From: Nitrososphaeraceae archaeon | Lineage (GTDB): Archaea > Thermoproteota > Nitrososphaeria > Nitrososphaerales > Nitrososphaeraceae | Length of the DNA stretch: 11,261 bases | NCBI GenBank assembly: GCA_025936955.1 | Contig: JAICSL010000027.1 | Location: 1 to 11,261, forward strand | Direction: 5' to 3' | Shown here: piece by piece, positions 6,825 through 11,261 of the stretch | Numbering within the stretch: the first letter of the stretch is position 1 | Layout of the letters: every line of letters begins with the position of its first letter | Position numbers and translations under genes: made by a program | The notes under the pieces: generated by a model | Told to the model about the DNA's origin: nothing | Seen by the model: only the letters and a program-made list of their open reading frames with translations | Databases searched by the model: none

Positions 6825-6973
6825 TATCGTCTAGTAGAAGAAATTTCTTTCTTTATAGAATATAACAAAATACAGTTAGGACAGTAGCAGAAGAATACTA
6901 TAATATCATAAATATAGTTATTTTCAATAAAATATATTTTTTGTTCTGCATTACTATAAGCAATTATATAACA

Positions 6974-7063
6974 ATGAGCATAGATATGGTAGAAGAATTA
7001 ACCAGGTCAGCCAACAGCATTTTCGGATTAACTCAATCGGGACCAGTTTGGGATTGGTTATAA
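6974..7063 (+). CDS. Possible 29-aa microprotein or gene remnant
   Basis: An ATG frame of 29 codons encodes a protein-like sequence beginning MSIDMVEELTRSANSIFG and ending GPVWDWL. It has two tryptophans and an amphipathic first half, which is less random-looking than other short frames here. After the TAA the same frame stays open for another 22 codons through two in-frame 21-base repeat units (SRPSKKLF / RPSITGF) to a TAG at 7130-7132. So this could be the broken end of a longer gene. No Shine-Dalgarno is seen, and a TATA-like AATATATTTT lies about 40 bases upstream. No homologue is recognised. Confidence 0.22.
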   Translation: MSIDMVEELTRSANSIFGLTQSGPVWDWL

Positions 7064-7071
7064 CTATTTTC

Positions 7072-7103
7072 CCGACCTAGTAAAAAGTTATTCCGACCTA
7101 GTA
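7072..7103. repeat. Direct repeat CCGACCTAGTA, two copies 21 bases apart
   Basis: CCGACCTAGTA occurs at 7072-7082 and 7093-7103, each preceded by TT or TTC and followed by AA/TA. The 21-base period equals seven codons. A related ATCCGACC is found near 7236. It could be a small tandem duplication or a pair of protein-binding sites. Confidence 0.5.
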
Positions 7104-7218
7104 TAACAGGTTTTAGTAGTTGTTTTGCATAGGCAGTTTTTGTCATTTACAGAGAAAACGCAAGCGTACATAGGCATTTAAAACAGAAATAAGTGAATCA
7201 GCCAATAGATCCAGGCTC

Positions 7219-7236
7219 TTTTTTTATTTTATTTTA
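7219..7236 (+). terminator. T-rich tract, possible archaeal terminator
   Basis: A run of seven T followed by ATTTTATTTTAT on the plus strand resembles the U-rich tracts that terminate archaeal transcription. A weak AGCC/GGCT stem lies just before it. No confident plus-strand gene ends here, so if functional it would end an unannotated transcript starting after 6930. Confidence 0.2.
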
Positions 7237-7495
7237 TCCGACCAGTTGTCGATTTGGTGTTATTATATGTATCGTAGTACTCCAGGTTTTTAAAACTTTG
7301 TATATCGAGTCATTGAGAATATAAATATCTTCATAGATATATAGTATGCATATATCAACGATACAAATATCTGAATCATTTCATTACTAAGATTAAACAC
7401 TGTATATGATGCATAGAACATACATGCAGATTGAAGAAGCTTTTAAAGTCTAAATTAAAATGCAAGCAACCAAAAATTCTACAACTGCTCATAAA

Positions 7496-7672
7496 TTATT
7501 CTATATTTTGGCTAAAATTATTGACATTATTCTTTTCATCCTTTTTTATGATTTTTACTTGCATTCTGAGTGAAGGTTGATCTGAATGTTCTTTAAAGAT
7601 ATGGTTGATATATTTTTCATAACTGAAAAATTCTGAATTGCAAGAAGGGCATACAATACAATAATTGGTCAT
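7496..7672 (-). CDS. C2H2 zinc-finger microprotein (58 aa)
   Basis: This 58-residue protein holds a single classical C2H2 zinc finger: C8-X2-C11-X12-H24-X4-H29 within CPSCNSEFFSYEKYINHIFKEH, including an aromatic residue at the usual hydrophobic-core position (F15/F16) and a long hydrophobic residue before the first histidine (I22). A polar, lysine- and asparagine-rich tail follows (QVKIIKKDEKNNVNNFSQ). A minimal finger like this binds zinc and may contact DNA, RNA or protein; small C2H2 proteins occur in archaea but few are characterised. The ATG at 7672 is preceded directly by an in-frame TAG. ATAAATTAT on the minus strand (7693-7701) is centred 25 bases upstream, fitting a leaderless message. 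It is encoded divergently from the wtp transporter region, which makes a regulatory role there conceivable but unproven. Confidence 0.6.
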   Translation of the reverse strand: MTNYCIVCPSCNSEFFSYEKYINHIFKEHSDQPSLRMQVKIIKKDEKNNVNNFSQNIE

Positions 7673-7692
7673 CTAGTTACTATTCGTATTTG

Positions 7693-7701
7693 ATAATTTA
7701 T
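7693..7701 (-). promoter_or_regulatory. TATA-like box for the zinc-finger gene
   Basis: ATAAATTAT on the minus strand is centred 25 bases before the ATG at 7672, consistent with a leaderless archaeal promoter. Confidence 0.35.
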
Positions 7702-7780
7702 TATTATTGGATAAGAAGAAGAAGACGAAAATTAGGAGCAGCAGTCAGATCAAACAATAAAATATAATAAGTATATAGCC

Positions 7781-7788
7781 ATAATCTA
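7781..7788 (+). repeat. ATAATCTA octamer, copy 1
   Basis: The octamer ATAATCTA occurs here and again at 7878-7885 and 8034-8041, with an inverted copy at 8050-8057, all upstream of the transporter operon. This copy shares twelve bases (ATAATCTAAAAT) with the copy at 8034 and lies just before the ATG at 7791. Confidence 0.4.
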
Positions 7789-7789
7789 A

Positions 7790-7826
7790 AATGAGATTTC
7801 TTCGTTCGTTCATCTTAAGTCTCATT
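7790..7826 (+). ncRNA. Hairpin followed by T-rich sequence, possible small RNA or leader
   Basis: AATGAGATTT (7790-7799) pairs with AAGTCTCATT (7817-7826) to give a 10-base-pair stem with one G-U pair and a 17-base loop. It is followed by a T-rich stretch (about 7827-7848). A TATA-like AATATAATAA at 7761-7770 is centred about 25 bases upstream of 7791, so a transcript could begin at or next to the hairpin. The same bases include the start of a 22-codon hydrophobic frame. Whether this is a small RNA, a peptide messenger or an attenuator-like element is not decidable from sequence. Confidence 0.3.
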
Positions 7827-7859
7827 ATTTACATTTTTTCGTTTTTATCAAAGATTTGA
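7791..7859 (+). CDS. Possible leaderless 22-aa hydrophobic peptide
   Basis: An ATG frame encodes a 22-residue peptide that begins MRFLRSFILSLIIYIF: two arginines and then a hydrophobic helix, ending in Lys-Ile. This is the layout of a tiny membrane peptide or signal-anchor. A TATA-like element at 7761-7770 is centred about 25 bases upstream, as for other leaderless starts here. The start codon is inside the 5-prime arm of a 10-base-pair hairpin. It is too short for homology arguments, and a chance frame is quite possible. Confidence 0.22.
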   Translation: MRFLRSFILSLIIYIFSFLSKI

Positions 7860-8033
7860 GAAAAAATCAGTAGCATCATAATCTAATAATAAAATGCAGA
7901 TATGTTATTATCCGCTAGTAATATCTTACTATTGAAGACAGATACCATATTAGTAGGGTTGTTTACAAGTTTTATATCGTAGACATAAGCTATTCTAGTT
8001 TAGGAGATATCCCATTTTCTTCTTATCCATTAA

Positions 8034-8057
8034 ATAATCTAAAATTTTATAGATTAT
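8034..8057 (+). promoter_or_regulatory. Inverted repeat bracketing the wtpA TATA box, candidate operator
   Basis: Perfect 8-base arms ATAATCTA (8034-8041) and TAGATTAT (8050-8057) flank an 8-base AAATTTTA spacer. A TATA-like TTTATA (8046-8051) lies inside, centred about 26 bases before the GTG at 8075, so transcription would start on the start codon. A protein bound to the dyad would block TATA-binding protein, the usual mode of archaeal repression. Two further direct copies of the arm lie upstream. The regulator is unknown; a molybdate- or tungstate-sensing factor would be logical for this operon but is inferred. Confidence 0.5.
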
Positions 8058-8074
8058 ATCATCACAATACAAAA

Positions 8075-9157
8075 GTGTTATATCCATTATACTATGCATT
8101 AAACTTAACTTTGCCATTCTCTATCACTCTTAAACTCTCAGTCACAATATTCTTATCGATTCTTATTCTATTCTCGATATTTCTCAATAGATGGTCCATA
8201 GCTATAAACGATCAGCAAACAGGTTCTTTCAGTCAAGGAAAAGTCTTTGTAATGTATGCTGCTTCCCTCGTAAAGGCATTTGAAGATAGATTAGGTCCAT
8301 CATTTCAGAATAAGACAGGTTATACATATACAGGAGAAGCAAGAGGATCTGTTCAAATCACAAATATGATAATTGATGGACAAAGAACACCTGATATTTT
8401 TGTATCTGCAGGGACGATTCCGATAAAGAAACTAATGATGAATAGTAGTAATAATTTAGATGCTGGCAGTCACCCTCAGTCTCTTGCTCAATGGCTAGTA
8501 AAGTTTGCTTCTGCGGAGTTGGTAATCGCATATTCACCTAATAGCCATTTTCGTGTTGACTTGGATAAAGTAAGGAGAGCAGAAATACCTTGGTATCAAC
8601 TTCTGTCAGAACCAGGTTTCAAGTTTGGAAGAACAGATCCCGAGTTGGACCCAAAAGGATACTATATGATTATACTTGCCAAACTATCTAACTTATACTA
8701 TCATGATCCGACCATCCAGCAAAAGATTTTAGGTGAGGATAGAAACCCTAAACAACTCTTTCCAGAAGAAACGCTCAGGACTACTTTAGAGACAGGGCAG
8801 TTAGATGCAATAGCTGCATACAAACACGAAGCCATAGCTAGAGGTCTCCCATACATTACGCTGCCTCCACAAATTAACTTGGCAGATCCAACTTATTCTG
8901 ATTTTTACAAAAAAGGTTCATACACTCTACATCCAGGCCAAACTATCTATGGGGAACCAGTCTATTTTGCCCTAACAATACCAACGACAGTCAAAAATTC
9001 AGAAGGAGCTATATCTTTTGTAAAGTTCATATTATCTGCTGCCGGACAGCATATTCTACAAAGCCAAGGATTAAAATATATACTAAAACCCGTCATTGAA
9101 GGGAAGACGGACAAGATACCACCTGCTCTAAGAAATAACACTACACTAGCAGCATAA
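8075..9157 (+). CDS. wtpA: Tungstate/molybdate-type ABC transporter, membrane-anchored substrate-binding protein
   Basis: This is the extracytoplasmic oxyanion-binding component of the importer completed by the next two genes. The 360 residues start with one hydrophobic anchor (about 18-37, after K20) and contain no cysteine, so there is no lipobox and the protein is probably held by the uncleaved or signal-type helix. The mature domain shows WtpA/ModA hallmarks: VFVMYAASLVKAFEDRLGPSF (about 57-77), TYTGEARGSVQITNMIIDGQ (about 84-103) with TPDIFVSAG, FGRTDPELDPKGYYMIILAKL (about 184-204), and LETGQLDAIAAYKHEAIARGLPYITLPPQINLADP (about 238-272). By eye, the aspartate that ligates metal oxyanion in the Archaeoglobus homologue aligns with D192, while the second ligand, a glutamate, aligns with A248. 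Specificity is therefore uncertain. The start is GTG, supported by the TATA-like box 26 bases upstream; TTG at 8108-8110 is an alternative. Confidence 0.85.
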   Translation: MLYPLYYALNLTLPFSITLKLSVTIFLSILILFSIFLNRWSIAINDQQTGSFSQGKVFVMYAASLVKAFEDRLGPSFQNKTGYTYTGEARGSVQITNMIIDGQRTPDIFVSAGTIPIKKLMMNSSNNLDAGSHPQSLAQWLVKFASAELVIAYSPNSHFRVDLDKVRRAEIPWYQLLSEPGFKFGRTDPELDPKGYYMIILAKLSNLYYHDPTIQQKILGEDRNPKQLFPEETLRTTLETGQLDAIAAYKHEAIARGLPYITLPPQINLADPTYSDFYKKGSYTLHPGQTIYGEPVYFALTIPTTVKNSEGAISFVKFILSAAGQHILQSQGLKYILKPVIEGKTDKIPPALRNNTTLAA

Positions 9158-9179
9158 AAAAAATAAGTATTCCCAATAG

Positions 9180-9213
9180 TATAGTGAAAGAAGATAACTA
9201 GAAGCACACTATA
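9180..9213 (+). promoter_or_regulatory. Inverted repeat in the wtpA-wtpB gap
   Basis: TATAGTG (9180-9186) and CACTATA (9207-9213) are perfect 7-base inverted arms with a 20-base spacer in the 89-base gap between the binding-protein and permease genes. The second arm overlaps TATATAAT. It may be an RNA stem that sets the expression ratio of the two genes, a binding site, or chance. Confidence 0.25.
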
Positions 9214-9217
9214 TAAT
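9210..9217 (+). promoter_or_regulatory. TATA-like box upstream of wtpB, possible internal promoter
   Basis: TATATAAT is centred about 33 bases before the ATG of the permease gene, placing a start site about 7 bases upstream of it. This would allow the permease and ATPase genes to be transcribed without the binding-protein gene. Confidence 0.35.
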
Positions 9218-9246
9218 ATGATACTAAAGTAGATGGCGATATTTCA

Positions 9247-10050
9247 ATGATGGACATAAAGCTTCAAGGATTTAATATCATTATACTTATTTTATCTGGA
9301 ATAGCTATAACATACATTGCATATCCACTTGTGACTATCTCGATTTTCATAGAGCCCACTACATTGTTAGACTCTTTATCAAGACCTCAAATTAGTAACG
9401 CTTTCTTGCTTAGTATAGTTTCTGCAACTATTTCCACGTTACTTTTATCTCTATTTGGAATACCTCTTGCTTATCTCTTAGCCAGGTATAACAACTTCCC
9501 AGGAAAATTTCTCTTAAGAATTATTGTTATTATTCCGTTAGTTCTACCTCCACTTGCAAGCGGTGCTCTTCTCTTAGGAGTATTTGGACCATATTCACCA
9601 TTAGTCCAAACTTTTCCTGGAATCGAATTTACACAATCAATACTTGGAATCATAATAGCACAAACTTATGTGGCGGCTCCGTTTATGATACTTGCAAGTC
9701 AGGCAGCATTTGAATCAGTTGATGAATCTTTTGAGAACATTGCAAGAGTATTAGGTAAAACCAGACTTGAGACATTCTTTAGGATTTCACTCCCACTAGC
9801 TAAGAATGGAATAGTTACAGGTTTTATATTATCATGGGTTAGGGCCGTAGGCGAGCTTGGAGCGACAATGATGATGGCATATAACCCACATACCATCTCA
9901 ATTCAGATCTTTGAAGATAACGCAATTGGTGGGTTAAGAAACGCTATTCCAGACATAATGTTATCTATTTTATTATCGATTGTAGCAATAGTTCTGTTCT
10001 ATGTTACAAGGAAATGGCAACGGCAAGAAGCGTTGAAGCTTCAATGGTGA
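9247..10050 (+). CDS. wtpB: Tungstate/molybdate-type ABC transporter permease
   Basis: The 267-residue product is a membrane permease of the ModB/WtpB/CysT group. Six hydrophobic helices are visible at about residues 9-31, 51-75, 88-112, 130-152, 188-208 and 236-254. The cytoplasmic EAA coupling loop, which docks on the ATPase, is SFENIARVLGKTRLETFFRISLPLAKNGIVTG (about 161-192, with the central G170). It is followed by the family-typical SWVRAVGELGATMMMAYNP (about 196-214), close to the FxRAxGEFGATxMLAGN of molybdate permeases. Also typical is IIPLVLPPLASGALLLGVFGPYSP (about 95-118). The length is normal and no residue appears to be missing. Two adjacent ATG codons begin the gene. Its TGA lies one base before the start of the ATPase gene, so the two are probably translationally coupled. 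Confidence 0.93.
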   Translation: MMDIKLQGFNIIILILSGIAITYIAYPLVTISIFIEPTTLLDSLSRPQISNAFLLSIVSATISTLLLSLFGIPLAYLLARYNNFPGKFLLRIIVIIPLVLPPLASGALLLGVFGPYSPLVQTFPGIEFTQSILGIIIAQTYVAAPFMILASQAAFESVDESFENIARVLGKTRLETFFRISLPLAKNGIVTGFILSWVRAVGELGATMMMAYNPHTISIQIFEDNAIGGLRNAIPDIMLSILLSIVAIVLFYVTRKWQRQEALKLQW

Positions 10051-10051
10051 G

Positions 10052-11152
10052 TTGGTTAAACTGGGACTAGAACTTATTAACCTGACTAAGAAATTTGCCG
10101 GATTTACACTAGGGCCATTAAACCTGAAGGTAAATGATAATGGGATTTTAGTTATGATTGGACCTACAGGAAGTGGTAAAACTACAGTTCTCAATCTCAT
10201 TGCAGGATTGCTAAAACCAGATGGTGGTTCTATTTTTGTTGATGGAATAGATATAACTACTCTACCAGTAGAATCTAGACGGATAGGTTATACATTTCAA
10301 AAGCCAAGTCTATTCCCTCATCTGAATGTATATGAGAATATAGTTTTCGGCCTTACAAAGAAGAGAAGTAAGAAGAAGGATAGCGATATAGAGATTAAAA
10401 AGATGATAGAAGATCTTGGGATCTCACACCTAACTTATAGACAGATCCAAGGATTAAGTGGAGGCGAAATGCAAAAGGTTTCATTGGCTAGAATGCTTGT
10501 TACAAAGCCTAAAATTATGCTAATGGACGAGCCTCTGGTGCATCTAGATACTCCTACTAAGAGAAAGATGCGATTGGAACTACGACGAATTCTTAGACGA
10601 CAAAATGTGCCGACTATATTTGTAACTCACTATGAAGATGATATTTATGCACTTGCTGACTCTGTCTCTATATTGCAAGATGGTATGATAGAGTATACGG
10701 ATAAACTAGAATCTATATTGAAGACATCTAAAAATAATGATATTGCTTCGCCATTCTTATCCAACATCCTATCTAGTGGAGAAGCTAATTATTTGGAGGG
10801 AAATGTTATAAAATCAAAAAATGGCGTTACTACTTTCAAGGTTGGTTCACATCTACTAGAAACACTAGGTGATTACAGTTTTGGATCTAAAGTTGGAATA
10901 CTCGTTAGGTCAGAAGATATAATTCTTTCTAGAGAAATGGTAAAAACAAGTGCACGGAATGTAGTAGAAGCTAAAGTTGTAAAGATTACCAATTCTAACG
11001 TAGGTGTAGTAGATGTACGTCTGCTTATCGATACGTTTCACGTAACATCAAGGATCACAGAAGAAGCTAGAATTTATCTGCAAATAAATGAGAACGATTC
11101 TATATATGCTATATTCAAAGCCTCTTCTCCTCAGGTAGTGCGTGAAGAGTAA
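10052..11152 (+). CDS. wtpC: Tungstate/molybdate-type ABC transporter ATP-binding protein
   Basis: This 366-residue ATPase powers the importer. All catalytic motifs are present: Walker A GPTGSGKT (37-44), Q-loop glutamine in FQKPSLFPHL (Q83), signature LSGGEMQKVSLAR (135-147), Walker B IMLMDEP (155-161), D-loop LVHLD, where SALD is more common, and H-loop histidine in FVTHYEDD (H193). A C-terminal domain (about 243-361) follows, with KVGILVRSEDIIL and TSARNVVEAKVVKIT, the pattern of the TOBE/Mop domain that binds molybdate or tungstate in ModC and WtpC and can inhibit transport when oxyanion is plentiful. The start is TTG; no other conventional start lies between an in-frame TGA at 10034-10036 and the conserved N-terminus. 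It sits one base after the permease stop codon. Confidence 0.94.
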   Translation: MVKLGLELINLTKKFAGFTLGPLNLKVNDNGILVMIGPTGSGKTTVLNLIAGLLKPDGGSIFVDGIDITTLPVESRRIGYTFQKPSLFPHLNVYENIVFGLTKKRSKKKDSDIEIKKMIEDLGISHLTYRQIQGLSGGEMQKVSLARMLVTKPKIMLMDEPLVHLDTPTKRKMRLELRRILRRQNVPTIFVTHYEDDIYALADSVSILQDGMIEYTDKLESILKTSKNNDIASPFLSNILSSGEANYLEGNVIKSKNGVTTFKVGSHLLETLGDYSFGSKVGILVRSEDIILSREMVKTSARNVVEAKVVKITNSNVGVVDVRLLIDTFHVTSRITEEARIYLQINENDSIYAIFKASSPQVVREE

Positions 11153-11215
11153 TATTATTAAAACTTAAAATGTGAATGAGAATCAGTAAGAAACAGGTCT
11201 AGATAGAGAAGCAAC

Positions 11216-11248
11216 TATTTTATATTTCTGAATTTATTATTATTATTT
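11216..11248 (+). terminator. T-rich region after wtpC, possible terminator
   Basis: About 65 bases after the ATPase stop codon the plus strand becomes T-rich (TATTTTATATTTCTG followed by AATTTATTATTATTATTTC), the kind of tract at which archaeal RNA polymerase terminates. No strong hairpin precedes it. It is a plausible end for the transporter transcript, based on composition and position only. Confidence 0.25.
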
Positions 11249-11261
11249 CGCTTGACTAGGA

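Larger units (their letters stand above)
6825..7495. other. Long AT-rich gap with repeats, a short dead-ended frame and a T-tract
   Basis: No clear gene fills these 671 bases. Visible are a 12-base palindrome AAGAAATTTCTT just after the preceding gene (6838-6849), a 29-codon frame at 6974-7063 (listed), two copies of CCGACCTAGTA 21 bases apart (listed), a T-rich run at 7219-7236, and a GATATAT/ATATATC inverted repeat with a 7-base loop at 7336-7356. No tRNA, RNase P or SRP RNA signature is recognised. It could hold an untranslated RNA, but I see no decisive structure. Confidence 0.6.
7673..8074. other. Divergent regulatory region between zinc-finger gene and wtp operon
   Basis: These 402 bases separate the minus-strand zinc-finger gene from the plus-strand transporter operon. 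They contain the zinc-finger TATA-like box, a hairpin with a short peptide frame (7790-7859), direct copies of ATAATCTA at 7781-7788, 7878-7885 and 8034-8041, and an inverted copy TAGATTAT at 8050-8057. CTAGTAATAT near 7914 is matched by an imperfect inverted copy, ATATTAGTAG, near 7949. No larger gene is present. Confidence 0.6.

Noticed and set aside
7033..7146. 37-codon minus-strand frame across the CCGACCTAGTA repeats
   Set aside because: There is no promoter or Shine-Dalgarno support, and it overlaps a competing frame on the other strand; repeats often keep several frames open.
6825..8074. tRNA, CRISPR or mobile element in the long gap
   Set aside because: I saw no T-arm-like GTTCGA sequence with flanking acceptor pairing, no regularly spaced repeats, and no transposase or terminal inverted repeats.
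8075..9157. Binding protein as a lipoprotein
   Set aside because: The protein contains no cysteine, so a lipobox is impossible; the N-terminal hydrophobic helix is the likely anchor.

Overview
The window looks like chromosomal DNA from a low-GC thaumarchaeon (Nitrososphaerota, the ammonia-oxidising archaea). The evidence is a stand-alone single-domain parvulin of the thaumarchaeal type, a DUF763 protein, an F420-type luciferase-like oxidoreductase, an archaeal WtpABC-type oxyanion transporter, TATA-like boxes about 25-30 bases before many start codons, and few Shine-Dalgarno sequences. The low GC, long gaps and low coding density would suit a soil Nitrosocosmicus-like lineage, but that placement is inference.

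Layout. Bases 61-2325 carry four minus-strand genes: a small hypothetical protein, a parvulin peptidyl-prolyl isomerase, a four-helix membrane protein and a DUF985 cupin. A gap with a possible one-helix microprotein leads to the plus-strand DUF763 gene (2929-4110). That gene converges on a minus-strand luciferase-like F420 oxidoreductase (4399-5295), which is divergent from an SRPBCC lipid/ligand-binding-fold gene (5447-5896). A plus-strand gene at 6114-6824 encodes a protein with a tight four-cysteine cluster. Bases 6825-8074 are mostly non-coding, but contain an overlooked 58-residue C2H2 zinc-finger gene (7496-7672, minus), a 22-codon hydrophobic peptide reading frame on a hairpin (7791-7859), and repeated copies of an octamer.

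The right third (8075-11152) is a complete three-gene ABC importer: membrane-anchored binding protein, permease and ATPase. It is of the tungstate/molybdate (Wtp/Mod) family. ATAATCTA occurs three times directly and once inverted in the 280 bases before it. The inverted pair brackets the putative TATA box, which suggests repression by a DNA-binding regulator. The divergently encoded zinc-finger protein is a speculative candidate.

I see no tRNA, rRNA, CRISPR array, transposase or integrase. No obviously novel multi-gene system is present. The most interesting material is the putative wtp regulatory region with its small genes, an apparently missing oxyanion-ligand glutamate in the binding protein, and the cysteine-cluster protein.
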